From assembly GCA_964509195.1 (NCBI GenBank), contig CAZDWJ010000001.1, forward strand, positions 62,001 to 126,000: a stretch of 64,000 nt of DNA, read 5' to 3'. Positions 46,025 through 55,634 of this stretch are shown in pieces. Under the pieces are notes generated by a model. That model was not told the DNA's origin. It made no database searches and was given only the letters and a program-made list of their open reading frames with translations. The translations under genes were made by a program, and so were the position numbers. The first letter of the stretch is position 1. The number at the start of each line of letters is the position of its first letter. This DNA comes from UBA4802 sp964509195 (GTDB taxonomy: Bacteria; Spirochaetota; UBA4802; UB4802).

Positions 46025-46930
46025 ATGGATATTGCGTTTAAAGACTATTACAAAATTTTAGATATCCCCAGCACAGCTGACAATGACACCATTAAATCTG
46101 CATTCAGAAAAAAGGCAAAAGAAACACACCCCGACAGCACAAAAGAAAATAATTATGCACAGTTTGTACTTATCCGTGAGGCATATGACATTTTAACAAA
46201 CTCTTCTCAGCGTGCATATTATGATTCAGTATGGAAGAAATATCATGCAAAGACTTCTTCAGAAATGGCATCCATATTTCATGATTTTGGGCCTCCTGAT
46301 GACAGGTATGCACAGGAATGGGACTATTTTGTCCTTCATCCTGATGATTACTTAAGCCGCTTTGAAAGTACCATCGCCTTACTGAAAGCATCGCTGAAGT
46401 CAATTGTCATTAGCATATGCATTCCCGTTTTAGTTATGGCTGGGATTCTTGTAACAGTTACTATCGCCCTGCTTGTACTTTTTGTTTTTGCCATAACAAT
46501 AGCCTCATACTCATCAATCATTGCTGGCATCATTGTCACTTTACTTATGATAAAAAGGGTAGTTGAAATTATTGCTGCCCTTTTTGCGCACTATGTAAAA
46601 AAAGGTGCTGCCTGGATGAATGCACAGCTTAAGGGAATTCCCATGAAAGTGGGCAAGATGGTATTTTATGGCACATTCACATCTGCATTTCTTCTTTTGA
46701 TTGGATATGCAACGGCGGTTATAGCTTCAGTGAAGATGTTTACAGCAACACCATATTCCAAAATAATTGTCCTAGTCATTGGTGTAGTTGCGGTAGCCGT
46801 TGTTTCACTTTCACTGTATTTTATGTTTTCTGTTTTTGTTACCGCTCTTAGTGAATACCCAAAAATTCGTTACACAAAGATAAAGGCTAAAAAAGAAAAT
46901 TTACTTGAGTCTAAGCTCCTGCTGCATTGA
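46025..46930 (+). CDS. J-domain membrane protein
   Basis: A 301-residue protein. An N-terminal DnaJ domain (residues 6-70) has the HPD motif in KETHPDSTK and ends LTNSSQRAYYDSVW. After it come four or so membrane helices (about 120-165, 175-195, 215-245, 250-285), so the J-domain faces the cytoplasm and would recruit DnaK to the membrane. No zinc-finger or substrate domain of canonical DnaJ. Its last 20 bases overlap the convergent aat gene. Confidence 0.85.
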   Translation: MDIAFKDYYKILDIPSTADNDTIKSAFRKKAKETHPDSTKENNYAQFVLIREAYDILTNSSQRAYYDSVWKKYHAKTSSEMASIFHDFGPPDDRYAQEWDYFVLHPDDYLSRFESTIALLKASLKSIVISICIPVLVMAGILVTVTIALLVLFVFAITIASYSSIIAGIIVTLLMIKRVVEIIAALFAHYVKKGAAWMNAQLKGIPMKVGKMVFYGTFTSAFLLLIGYATAVIASVKMFTATPYSKIIVLVIGVVAVAVVSLSLYFMFSVFVTALSEYPKIRYTKIKAKKENLLESKLLLH

Positions 46931-47642
46931 GACATTCTAAATAATCATAACCATCACGTATCAATGAACTCCAGCTCCCCTCATGCGTAACATGCTGTAA
47001 AGATGCTTGCAACAGCTTTATGAATTCTTCCCGCTTTATAAACCGTGCACCAAACCGTTTCAGGTTATCGGTATACACCTGGCAGTCAATAAACGTAAAT
47101 CCTAATCTCCGTACTACTGCAATCAGAGTTACCAGTGCAATTTTTGACGCATTATCCGCCTGCCTAAACATTGATTCGCCAAAAAATGCATTACCCAGTG
47201 ACACTCCGTATAACCCTCCAACAAGGGTTTCATCCTGCCATACCTCAACTGAATGTGCAAAACCCATTGCATATAACCTGGTGTATGCATTTTTCATCCG
47301 TGGTGTTATCCATGTCCCAGATTCATTTTTGCGTGGCCGTGCACATTCTGCTATTACTTGTGTAAATACCCTGTCCATACTTACAGTGAAGATCTTTTTT
47401 TTCATCACCTGCTTCAACGAACGGTGGATTTTTAATTCATTCGGGAACAGTACAAAACGTGGATTGGGACTCCACCACAGTATCTCAGATGTATCACTAT
47501 TAAACCACGGGAAGATACCTCTACGGTACGCCTCAAGCAGCCACTCTGGTGTTAAATCTCCACCAAACGCAAGTAACCCGTCATCTATTGCTTCGTGTAC
47601 AGGGGGAAACCAGATTACATCCTTATCCAGATAATACAGCAT
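46911..47642 (-). CDS. aat: leucyl/phenylalanyl-tRNA-protein transferase Aat
   Basis: A 243-residue enzyme that adds Leu or Phe to basic N-termini, creating N-degrons. WFPPVHEAIDDGLLAFGGDL at the start, GIFPWFNSD, ILWWSPNPRFVLF, HSVEVWQDETLVGGLYGVSLG and FFGESMF are all diagnostic. It is two bases downstream of clpA, and clpS follows upstream, so the whole N-end-rule pathway (tagging enzyme, adaptor, unfoldase) is one cluster. Confidence 0.96.
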   Translation of the reverse strand: MLYYLDKDVIWFPPVHEAIDDGLLAFGGDLTPEWLLEAYRRGIFPWFNSDTSEILWWSPNPRFVLFPNELKIHRSLKQVMKKKIFTVSMDRVFTQVIAECARPRKNESGTWITPRMKNAYTRLYAMGFAHSVEVWQDETLVGGLYGVSLGNAFFGESMFRQADNASKIALVTLIAVVRRLGFTFIDCQVYTDNLKRFGARFIKREEFIKLLQASLQHVTHEGSWSSLIRDGYDYLECLNAAGA

Positions 47643-47643
47643 A

Positions 47644-49887
47644 TTATTGTTCGATAGTTATGGATACTGAATCACCTGCTATATCAGCTATTGCCTTCCC
47701 ACCGTGTTTAAGTGACCCAAATAGCACTGCATCCACAAAAAACGACTTGATGTGCTCCTGTATCACACGTGCAACCTCACGTGCACCAAACATGGGAGAA
47801 TACGCCTTTTCACATAGCCAGTCAATACAGGCATCAGTACATACCAGTGTCACATGTTTTTCTTCTAGCTGCTTTGAAAATTCTTTTATTTTCTTTATCA
47901 CTATACTGCGCATCATTTCTTTGTTCAGGCCATTAAAGAACACAATGGCATCTAAGCGGTTTCTGAATTCAGGGGCAAACAAACGCTCAAGTTCTTTGTT
48001 AACCGCATCCAGATTATACGTTGCCACTTCAAACCCCAGTACTCTCTTGTGCATTTCACGCACCCCTGCATTGGATGTCATGATGATAATAGTATTCCTG
48101 AAATCGGTTTTCCGTCCGGTATTATCAGTAAGTGTTGCATAGTCCATTATCTGTAAGAGAGAATTGAAGATATCAGGATGAGCCTTTTCAATTTCATCAA
48201 GAAGTAGTACACAATAAGGATGCTTGCGGACAGCTTCAGTGAGTTGTCCTCCCTCATCATAGCCAACATAGCCGGGTGGTGCACCAATAAGTCGAGCAAC
48301 TGTATGTTTTTCCTGATATTCGCTCATATCAAATCGTATAAGTTCAATGCCCATTGTGAAAGCTAACTGTCGTGCAAGCTCTGTCTTACCCACCCCTGTT
48401 GGCCCAACAAACAAAAACGATGCAATGGGCTTTTCAGCTTCCCTGAAACCCGCTCTGGAACGTTTAATGGCTTCAACAACTTTCTGTACTGCACTATCCT
48501 GACCGAAAATCTGCGCTTTCAATTCATTTTCTAAATACTGTAGCTTTTCAATTTCGCTTGCCGATACGGTTCGCTCAGGTATGCGGGCTATTTTTGCAAC
48601 AACGCGTTCAATCTCACGAGCAGTGATGACAGGTTCTTCATCGTCACGCGCATACATACGTGAGTACGCAGCAGCTTCATCAATCACATCAATTGCTTTA
48701 TCGGGTAGCTTTCTCTCTGTAATATAGCGTGCTGACAACTCCACTGCTTGCTGCAGTGCTTCATCAGTGTAGGTAACCCTATGATGCGCTTCATAGCGTG
48801 ACTTTATTCCCTGCAATATTTTAATTGTATCTTCATGCGAAGGCTCATGTATATCAATCTTCTGGAACCGTCGCGACAGTGCACCATCTTTTTCAAAATA
48901 TTTACGGTATTCATCGTAGGTAGTGGTACCAATGCAGCGAATTTTCCCATCAGCAAGCACAGGCTTTAATATATTAGAAGCATCCATTGAACCTCCACTA
49001 ACAGCTCCTGCGCCAACAATAGTGTGTATCTCATCAATAAAAAGTATAACCTTTTCTTTTTTTTGTAATTCTGCAATTACTCGTTTTAGCCGTTCTTCAA
49101 AATCGCCCCTGAACCGTGTACCAGCAATAAGAGCACCCATATCAAGGCGGTATATCTTTGCATCTTTAAGCACCGGTGGGACTGTCCCTTCCACTATACG
49201 CTGCGCTAGCCCTTCGGTGATTGCAGTTTTACCCACACCTGGTTCACCAACATGCACCGGATTGTTTTTCAATCTGCGCGATAGCACCTGCATAGTACGT
49301 TCTAAAATATCTTCTCTACCAATAAGTGGATCAAGCTCGCCTTTACGCGCTTTTTCAGTCAATTCAACAGTGAATTGTTCCAGCACTTTACTCTTATTCC
49401 CCGTTTCATCACCTGTTTCCAATTCCTCATCAAAATCATCCATGGATTCATCATCTTCAAAATGTGCACCATGGGAGATATAATTCAAAAGATCATACCG
49501 AGTGATTCCCTCCCGCGCAAGGAAATATGATGCAAAGGATTCCTCTTCTTCATAGATGGCAATGATAATATCGCCAAAATCAAGTATCTCTTTCTGTGCG
49601 GAATTAATGTGCATTATGGCGCGCTCAATAACATGCTGCAATCCTATGGACTGTATGGGTTCACTTTCTTCAGTTGTTGGAATGTGCGTAGCAAGATGTT
49701 TGGCTAAATTCCGCTTGAGCTGTTCAACATTTCCTCCGCACCCTTCAATCACCTCCCTGCCTTCGGGGAAATACAGCGATGCAAATAACACATGTTCAGG
49801 GGTGAGATATTCATGCTTGCGGTTTTTTGCCTCATTGTAGGCAGCCATCAAAATCTGGTTTAACACTGTGCTAATTTCCATTGGCAA
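47644..49887 (-). CDS. clpA: ATP-dependent unfoldase ClpA
   Basis: A 747-residue AAA+ unfoldase partner of ClpP. The N-terminal Clp repeat domain (1-140) binds ClpS; an acidic linker (DDESMDDFDEELETGDE) follows. AAA1 has Walker A GEPGVGKTA and Walker B VILFIDEIH; AAA2 has GPTGVGKTELA and LLDEIEKAH. There is no long coiled-coil middle domain, which separates it from ClpB. clpP itself is not in the window. Confidence 0.96.
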   Translation of the reverse strand: MPMEISTVLNQILMAAYNEAKNRKHEYLTPEHVLFASLYFPEGREVIEGCGGNVEQLKRNLAKHLATHIPTTEESEPIQSIGLQHVIERAIMHINSAQKEILDFGDIIIAIYEEEESFASYFLAREGITRYDLLNYISHGAHFEDDESMDDFDEELETGDETGNKSKVLEQFTVELTEKARKGELDPLIGREDILERTMQVLSRRLKNNPVHVGEPGVGKTAITEGLAQRIVEGTVPPVLKDAKIYRLDMGALIAGTRFRGDFEERLKRVIAELQKKEKVILFIDEIHTIVGAGAVSGGSMDASNILKPVLADGKIRCIGTTTYDEYRKYFEKDGALSRRFQKIDIHEPSHEDTIKILQGIKSRYEAHHRVTYTDEALQQAVELSARYITERKLPDKAIDVIDEAAAYSRMYARDDEEPVITAREIERVVAKIARIPERTVSASEIEKLQYLENELKAQIFGQDSAVQKVVEAIKRSRAGFREAEKPIASFLFVGPTGVGKTELARQLAFTMGIELIRFDMSEYQEKHTVARLIGAPPGYVGYDEGGQLTEAVRKHPYCVLLLDEIEKAHPDIFNSLLQIMDYATLTDNTGRKTDFRNTIIIMTSNAGVREMHKRVLGFEVATYNLDAVNKELERLFAPEFRNRLDAIVFFNGLNKEMMRSIVIKKIKEFSKQLEEKHVTLVCTDACIDWLCEKAYSPMFGAREVARVIQEHIKSFFVDAVLFGSLKHGGKAIADIAGDSVSITIEQ

Positions 49888-49901
49888 AACCTTACCTTTA
49901 G

Positions 49902-50213
49902 TTACGCTTCCTCAACCGTGCACTTAAGCGGAAACTCCCGCTGTCGTGCTAATGTATGCACCTGATTTGCCTTGGTCTGGGCTATGTCATAGGTATACAC
50001 TCCACAAATACCAAAACCATTCCTGTGTACCTGTAACATCAGTTCTGTAGCTTCTATAATATTTTTATGAAATATTTTTACTAAAACCTCTACAACAAAA
50101 TCCATGGTAGTATAATGATCATTGTGGAGTATGACCTTATACATCCGTGGCTTTTTAACCTTTACATCCTTTTTGACCTGGAGATCACCTTCATAATCAT
50201 ATTTGTGTGCCAT
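49902..50213 (-). CDS. clpS: ClpS adaptor
   Basis: A 103-residue N-degron recognition adaptor. KVILHNDHYTTMDFVVEVL contains the NDxxT/D-type pocket, and MLQVHRNGFGICGVYTYDIAQTKA completes the fold. Fourteen bases before clpA. The N-terminus is charged and flexible, as required for delivery to ClpA. Confidence 0.96.
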   Translation of the reverse strand: MAHKYDYEGDLQVKKDVKVKKPRMYKVILHNDHYTTMDFVVEVLVKIFHKNIIEATELMLQVHRNGFGICGVYTYDIAQTKANQVHTLARQREFPLKCTVEEA

Positions 50214-50283
50214 TGGTATCCCCGCGGTTTTTATATTACTAATAGTAAAAATATAAAAAAATATTCAGTATTTGGCAACTATC

Positions 50284-51105
50284 TCATCCAATCAGCTTCT
50301 CGTATTCAGGAACAATATCATCGGTAAACTTTTGCATGCCTTCAAATGTTTTTTCATGTTTCAGCATGTCAGCTATCACTCCAAACGGTACTGTTGCAAT
50401 ATGAGCACCTGCAAGCGCCGCTTCCCTTACCTGCCGTGGATTGCGCAGGGATGCTGCAATAATCTGTGACTCATACCCATAATAGGCAAGAATCTCCACA
50501 CACTGTGAAACCAGGTCTATGCCCGATATAATGCCATTATCATTTAAAAGCACTCCATTGTGTTCAATGCCATCCTGTGGGAAATAATCACTTTTACCAA
50601 ATTTGATATTGGCCCTGCTGCGGATAAGGTCATCAATGCGGCCAGCAAATGGGCTTATGAACGCTGCACCTGCTTTTGCTGCTAAAAGGGCCTGCTCAGG
50701 AGTGAATACAAGTGTGCAGTTTACAGGAATTCCTTCAGACTGCAAAACCTTTACAGCATTTATCCCATCAAAATGGCACTGCTCATCTGCCTTCATTGCC
50801 GGGTTGACTGGTATCTTTATGTTGACGTTGTGTGCCACACTGTTGAACCGCTTATACAGGTTTAGCCCCTGCTTTATCATCTCAGCTGCAGTGCGCTTTG
50901 TCACCTCAAGGCTTACCGGATTTGGCTTTGAAATTTCCAAAAGCTTTACAATATAGGCTTCTAAATCAAGCTTTTCACCTTTAGCCTTTCGCTTATCAAC
51001 TGCTGCCTTAAGCAAAGAAGGGTTTGTCGTCACGCCATCCACAATCCCCCACTCATACGCCTTTTCTATCTCATCAATATCCGCACTATCAATAAAGATT
51101 TTCAT
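50284..51105 (-). CDS. transaldolase-like (TalC/fructose-6-phosphate aldolase) protein, longer form
   Basis: A 273-residue class I aldolase fold. MKIFIDSADIDEIEKAYEWG, GVTTNPSLL, the Schiff-base Lys in NVNIKIPVN and CTLVFTPEQALLAAKAGAAFISPFAGRIDD are typical. TalC proteins are usually near 215-220 residues; this one has two insertions, KRKAKGEKLDLE early and a segment around RSRANIKFGKSDYFPQDGIE. Whether it acts as transaldolase or F6P aldolase cannot be told. Between clpS and a DedA-type gene. Confidence 0.87.
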   Translation of the reverse strand: MKIFIDSADIDEIEKAYEWGIVDGVTTNPSLLKAAVDKRKAKGEKLDLEAYIVKLLEISKPNPVSLEVTKRTAAEMIKQGLNLYKRFNSVAHNVNIKIPVNPAMKADEQCHFDGINAVKVLQSEGIPVNCTLVFTPEQALLAAKAGAAFISPFAGRIDDLIRSRANIKFGKSDYFPQDGIEHNGVLLNDNGIISGIDLVSQCVEILAYYGYESQIIAASLRNPRQVREAALAGAHIATVPFGVIADMLKHEKTFEGMQKFTDDIVPEYEKLIG

Positions 51106-51132
51106 AACAATCCTCCACTCAATATATACTAT

Positions 51133-51780
51133 CTATACAATATATTTCAACACATAAAAGCCACCAAAAAGCAACACAACAAACACTATCGACAGCACAT
51201 TGAACCACTTATTAATAAAAGCATTTATTGGTTCGCCAAATTTCCATATCAGCCCTGCAACTAAAAAGAATCGCAGAGTGCGGCTGATAATCGAAGCTAT
51301 CGTAAAAATCACAATATTAATATTTGCTACACCTGCCGTTATGGTAATCACTTTATACGGTATTGGCGTAAATCCGGCAGTGAACACAATCCAGAATGAA
51401 TAGGTATCATACAATTGCCGTACCGAATTGAAAGCTTCAACTGTAAAACCAGGGATGTTATTAAAAAAGAACATGGCTATTTTTGAAAAACTATCGCCAT
51501 CATACCATAAAAAGTACCCAATGGCATAGCCCGCAAGCCCACCAAATACCGAAGCAACCGAACAAAGTGTGGCAAGTTGAGCAAAAATTTCCCTTTTGCC
51601 AAGCACCAGCGCAATGAGCAGCACATCTGGCGGCACCGGAAAAAACGATGATTCAGCAAGCGCCAGAACAAAAAGCGCCCACGGACCAAACGGCGTATGC
51701 GCCCATGAAAGGACCCAGTCATACAAAAATCTGTGTACGTGCAGGCCGTACTGTTTATATGAATAATGAGCAACCTGCAT
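51133..51780 (-). CDS. DedA/YqaA-like (VTT domain) membrane protein
   Basis: A 215-residue membrane protein with about five helices. ESSFFPVPPDVLLIALVLG is the DedA/VTT re-entrant motif and FTPIPYKVITITAGVANI is the second half-site, as in the YqaA subgroup. Family members are linked to lipid-carrier flipping and membrane homeostasis. Its start lies three bases after the lysS stop, so it is co-transcribed with lysS. Confidence 0.9.
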   Translation of the reverse strand: MQVAHYSYKQYGLHVHRFLYDWVLSWAHTPFGPWALFVLALAESSFFPVPPDVLLIALVLGKREIFAQLATLCSVASVFGGLAGYAIGYFLWYDGDSFSKIAMFFFNNIPGFTVEAFNSVRQLYDTYSFWIVFTAGFTPIPYKVITITAGVANINIVIFTIASIISRTLRFFLVAGLIWKFGEPINAFINKWFNVLSIVFVVLLFGGFYVLKYIV

Positions 51781-51783
51781 ACA

Positions 51784-53265
51784 TCACCTTTCCGGTTTCA
51801 AAAGCGGGAACAGAATGGTATCCTTGATTGACGCCGTATCAATAAAAAGCATCACCAACCTGTCGATGCCAATGCCAAGACCACCTGCAGGCGGCATGCC
51901 ATACTCAAGCGCCGTGACGTAATCAATGTCCATCATCTGCGCTTCATCATCACCAGCTTCACGCATCTTCACCTGCTGTTCAAAGCGTTCACGCTGATCA
52001 AACGGGTCATTAAGCTCGCTGAATGCATTGGCTATCTCCCTCCCTGCAATATACACCTCAAAGCGCTCAACAAACTCAGGGTTGTCATCCCTGCTTTTTG
52101 CAAGTGGCGATAGTTCCTTGGGATAGTCTATTATAAAAGTTGGCTGAATCAAGTTAGTTTCAACCTTTTCCTCAAACATTTCCTCTGCTATTTTCCATTT
52201 TGACATGCTATCATCAACGTCAAAGCCCATAGCTTTTCCCTTCTCAAAGGCTTCGGTGTGCGATAGCTCCAAAAAATTAAGCCCCGTGTATTTTTTCAAT
52301 GCATCAACGTAGGTAATCTTTTCCCATGGGAGGTTGAGATCGATGGTGTTGCCCTGATACTGTATGATCATAGTGCCCAGCAACTGCTGTGCTAACGTGC
52401 TTATCATCTCCTGTGTTATTGCCATCATATCGTTGTAATCTGCATATGCCTGGTACAGTTCAAGCATTGTAAATTCCGGATTATGGCGTGTTGAAATTCC
52501 TTCATTGCGGAAATTTCGGTTGAGTTCATACACCTTTTCAAATCCACCAACAAGAAGCCGTTTAAGATATAGCTCAGGTGCAATGCGTAAATACAGGTCA
52601 ATATCCAGCGCATTGTGGTGTGTAATAAACGGGCGAGCAGCTGCACCACCGGGAATTGCCTGCATCATTGGAGTTTCCACTTCAATAAAATCTTTCTGAT
52701 TTAAAAATGTGCGTACCCCCGTGATAAGCCTGCTACGCAGTATAAACTGCTGACGCACCTGCGGGTTTACAATGAGGTCAACATAACGCTGGCGATAGCG
52801 CTGTTCCTTATCGGCAAATTCATCAAAAACTTTGCCATCCTTTTCCTTAACCACCGGAAGCGGCCTGATGCATTTTGCTAAAAGCGTAACTTCATGTATT
52901 TCTATTGTGATTTCACCCTGTTTGGTTTTAAACACGTGTCCCGATACACCAATGATATCGCCTAAATCAAATGTCTTAAACAGTTCATATGTTTCTTCAC
53001 CCAACCTGTCAAGGCGCGCATACACCTGAATAAGACCACTTGCATCCTCAATATGCGTAAAACTTGCCTTCCCCATCACGCGTTTGGATTTTATCCTGCC
53101 GGCAGCTCTCACCTGCAACTCTGAACCATCAGTAAATGTTTCTTTAATCTGTGCTGCAGTATGAGTTCGTTTAAAGCGAATGGGGTAAGGATTTATCCCC
53201 TTTGCCCGCAAAGCTTTTACCTTTTCAATGCGCTGTACAATCAAGTCATTAAAGTCTTCAGTCAT
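51784..53265 (-). CDS. lysS: lysyl-tRNA synthetase, class II
   Basis: A 493-residue class II synthetase. The N-terminal OB-fold (residues 50-145) binds the anticodon. Motif 1 is around FIEVETPMMQAIPGGA; motif 2 FRNEGISTRHNPEFTMLE; motif 3 GLGIGIDRLVML. Full length. First gene of the minus-strand lysS-dedA pair. Confidence 0.97.
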   Translation of the reverse strand: MTEDFNDLIVQRIEKVKALRAKGINPYPIRFKRTHTAAQIKETFTDGSELQVRAAGRIKSKRVMGKASFTHIEDASGLIQVYARLDRLGEETYELFKTFDLGDIIGVSGHVFKTKQGEITIEIHEVTLLAKCIRPLPVVKEKDGKVFDEFADKEQRYRQRYVDLIVNPQVRQQFILRSRLITGVRTFLNQKDFIEVETPMMQAIPGGAAARPFITHHNALDIDLYLRIAPELYLKRLLVGGFEKVYELNRNFRNEGISTRHNPEFTMLELYQAYADYNDMMAITQEMISTLAQQLLGTMIIQYQGNTIDLNLPWEKITYVDALKKYTGLNFLELSHTEAFEKGKAMGFDVDDSMSKWKIAEEMFEEKVETNLIQPTFIIDYPKELSPLAKSRDDNPEFVERFEVYIAGREIANAFSELNDPFDQRERFEQQVKMREAGDDEAQMMDIDYVTALEYGMPPAGGLGIGIDRLVMLFIDTASIKDTILFPLLKPER

Positions 53266-53329
53266 TATCTAGTATTCTCCCGGAAATAATTTTTCAATAC
53301 AATATATAATACGACATTCTATGTATACC

Positions 53330-53353
53330 AGGGGCTATTAATCAATTGCCCCT
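53330..53353. repeat. palindromic element (aggggc...gcccct)
   Basis: An inverted repeat AGGGGC/GCCCCT with a mostly palindromic AT interior, in the 320-base gap between lysS and the radical SAM gene. No T-run follows. It resembles widespread dispersed AGGGGC-type palindromes. Otherwise 53266-53586 is AT-rich and holds no gene. Confidence 0.5.
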
Positions 53354-53586
53354 ACAAAGATTTAATCCTTATAATGCAATGTAAAACTATAGCCTTAAAT
53401 ATATCTACAAAAATTGGTATTTTCCATTTTTGTATGTCAAGCGATAGTTATTGGAAATTAATTAAAGTTTGTAAAAAAATATAGTGTTGTCAATTGAAAA
53501 AAATGAGTATGTACTACTTCCCCCTTCCAATTTCCCTGAAAACATCCTGCCATTTGATATACTATATTCCACAGGGAGAAAGCACA

Positions 53587-54708
53587 ATGCCATACACATT
53601 TGAATTAGGGCCAATACGTCCACCATCTGAAGCATATAGTATATTGATTCGCTTGACACGCAATTGCCCGTGGAATAAATGCGCCTTCTGCCACACATAC
53701 AAGGGCCAGCAGTTTTCACGCCGCCCTGTTGAAGATGTCATTGCCGATATAGATGCAATACACACCATTGCCCGTCGCATTTTACATGTAGCTTCAGACG
53801 GCATCACATCACACATACTTAAAAAAGCACAAGGAAACGATAACACACCACTGTACTACTATGAGCAGGTAGCATTCTGGTTGCAGTATGGAATGAAGTC
53901 AGTATTTTTGCAGGATGCCAATTCATTAGTACTGTCGGCCAAAGATTTATGCACTTTACTTGATCACATAAAAAACCGCTTCCCCACAGTTGAGCGCATC
54001 ACCTCGTATGCCCGTGCAAGCACCATAAGCAAAAAGACACTAGATGATTTAAAAGCAATACGCCAGGCAGGATTAACACGCCTTCACATTGGAATGGAGT
54101 CCGGCTCTGACACCGTTCTTGCACTTGTCAACAAGGGTACCACTCAAGCACAACTCATAGATGCAGGACAAAAAGCAGTTGAAGCAGGCTTTGATGTATC
54201 CTACTACTATATGCCAGGACTGGGTGGCACCGAATATATGGAAGAAAATGCTATCCAAAGTGCGATAGTTATTAACAATATAAACCCAACATTTGTGCGG
54301 CTGCGTAGCACCGTTCCTATTCCGGGTACACCGCTGTATGCTATGATGGAACAGGGTACCTGGACACCACTATCAGAAATTAAAAAAGTGCAGGAGATAC
54401 GCTTGTTTATAGAACACTGCGATGGTATTACCAGTACTCTAACAAGTGACCATATGATGAATTTACTGGAAGATGTTGAAGGAACATTCCCCAACGATAA
54501 AGCAAAAATGCTTTCAACGATAGATGATTTTTTTTCAATGTCACAGGAAGATCAGGAAAAATTTATTATTGGCAGAAGAGTTGGGCTATACCGATATCTA
54601 AACGATTATTATCCAAACTTCAAGATAGATCAGCTGTATTATAGCATAAAGCAGCAGTATGGAAGTGTTGACAAAGCGGTGTTAGAAATTTTAAAAAATT
54701 ATATTTAA
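53587..54708 (+). CDS. radical SAM protein
   Basis: A 373-residue radical SAM enzyme. The cluster site is CPWNKCAFC, spaced Cx4Cx2C rather than Cx3Cx2C, as in the Elp3/coproporphyrinogen-like radical SAM group. HIGMESGSDTVLALVNKGTT and MPGLGGTEYMEENA are conserved SAM-barrel motifs. The C-terminal part is helical with no extra clusters. I start at ATG 53587, preceded by GGGAGAAAG; the frame extends upstream to 53494 without such a site. Substrate unknown. Confidence 0.87.
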   Translation: MPYTFELGPIRPPSEAYSILIRLTRNCPWNKCAFCHTYKGQQFSRRPVEDVIADIDAIHTIARRILHVASDGITSHILKKAQGNDNTPLYYYEQVAFWLQYGMKSVFLQDANSLVLSAKDLCTLLDHIKNRFPTVERITSYARASTISKKTLDDLKAIRQAGLTRLHIGMESGSDTVLALVNKGTTQAQLIDAGQKAVEAGFDVSYYYMPGLGGTEYMEENAIQSAIVINNINPTFVRLRSTVPIPGTPLYAMMEQGTWTPLSEIKKVQEIRLFIEHCDGITSTLTSDHMMNLLEDVEGTFPNDKAKMLSTIDDFFSMSQEDQEKFIIGRRVGLYRYLNDYYPNFKIDQLYYSIKQQYGSVDKAVLEILKNYI

Positions 54709-54741
54709 TGCAAACGCTATTATTTTATTCCCACGGAAAGT

Positions 54742-55181
54742 AGTAGGTCCATCATTATTTCCTAATTCATATTCATACATTTTTTTAGCAAATGTACTAC
54801 ACTATCTCTGTGCTTATTATAAAATGTGACCACCTGCCACCTGAAAATAAGATAGCAAGGTGCCAATCTGTTTGGTTGAATAACAAATAAGGCCAACATT
54901 TCACATTCTTCATCTAAAAATTGGAAAAATGAATCAATTTTTTGCATCACATCTTAAGTAGCTTTAGGTTTTAATATTATTTTTATATTATTCTTTTGCT
55001 AAAATTGCACCGCTTTTTTCAATAATTGCCGTCACAATATTCTCAATGGTTCTATTTAATATCTTCTATAACTTTGTATGCGCTGAATACTCATTATATT
55101 TCTTACTGGCATACTCCTCTTCAAATTCTTTCATTTCACCTGTAACAAATGCAACTGATTATAATATTCTTCCCTTTGCAT
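54742..55181 (-). pseudogene. decayed HEPN (HepT-like) toxin gene
   Basis: On the minus strand, pieces in shifting frames read as one HEPN protein: MQREEYYNQLHLLQ, then EMKEFEEEYASKKYNEYS, RTIENIVTAIIEKSGAILAKE and finally RWQVVTFYNKHRDSVVHLLKK. Stops and frameshifts interrupt it. The expected HEPN catalytic motif R-x4-6-H, commonly RNRLAH, reads PNRLAP. It follows the equally broken nucleotidyltransferase gene, the usual MNT-HEPN order. The limits are approximate. Confidence 0.72.
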
Positions 55182-55189
55182 AGCTAAAC

Positions 55190-55634
55190 TCAGGCATTGG
55201 TTAAATCCTTCAAATTTTTTTCTGTAATGTACTTTTGCCAGGCTAATCCAAAGATACTGAAATCCTTCATCTGCCTCATTGCGTTCATATACACATCCAC
55301 GTAATGAGTAAAGTCATCAAAATATATAACCTCCCCTAACTATAGCATTATAATGTTGCATCGGCTTTGATATACCATCATCAATATACAATACACTAAC
55401 TTCACGATGCTGTAAATCAGTTAGTCCAAGTGTAATAGAATTAAGTATATCAAATATTACACATTCATTTTTCTCTTTTAGCATAACTGCAATATCAATG
55501 CCCGAATCATCTCTATGCATACCATAAGCCTAGGAGCCATATAAAAAAACTAATGTCACACCAAATATATGCGCATTGTCGATGAAGAAAGTTTTTAAAA
55601 CTTTAAACAATTCTTCTTTTGTCATACGCAGCAT
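55190..55634 (-). pseudogene. decayed MNT-family nucleotidyltransferase (antitoxin) gene
   Basis: Frame starts MTKEELFKVLKTFF and reaches FLYGS, then an amber stop at 55532-55530 where Tyr would be expected, then AYGMHRDDSGIDIAVMLKEK. The GSx10DxD motif has also lost its first Asp (SGID for SDID). A second lesion at the C-run 55333-55336 shifts the frame before EVIYFDDFTHYVDVYMNAMRQ. Its ATG overlaps the purA stop (TAATG). In intact systems the MNT protein AMPylates and silences HEPN toxins. Confidence 0.82.
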
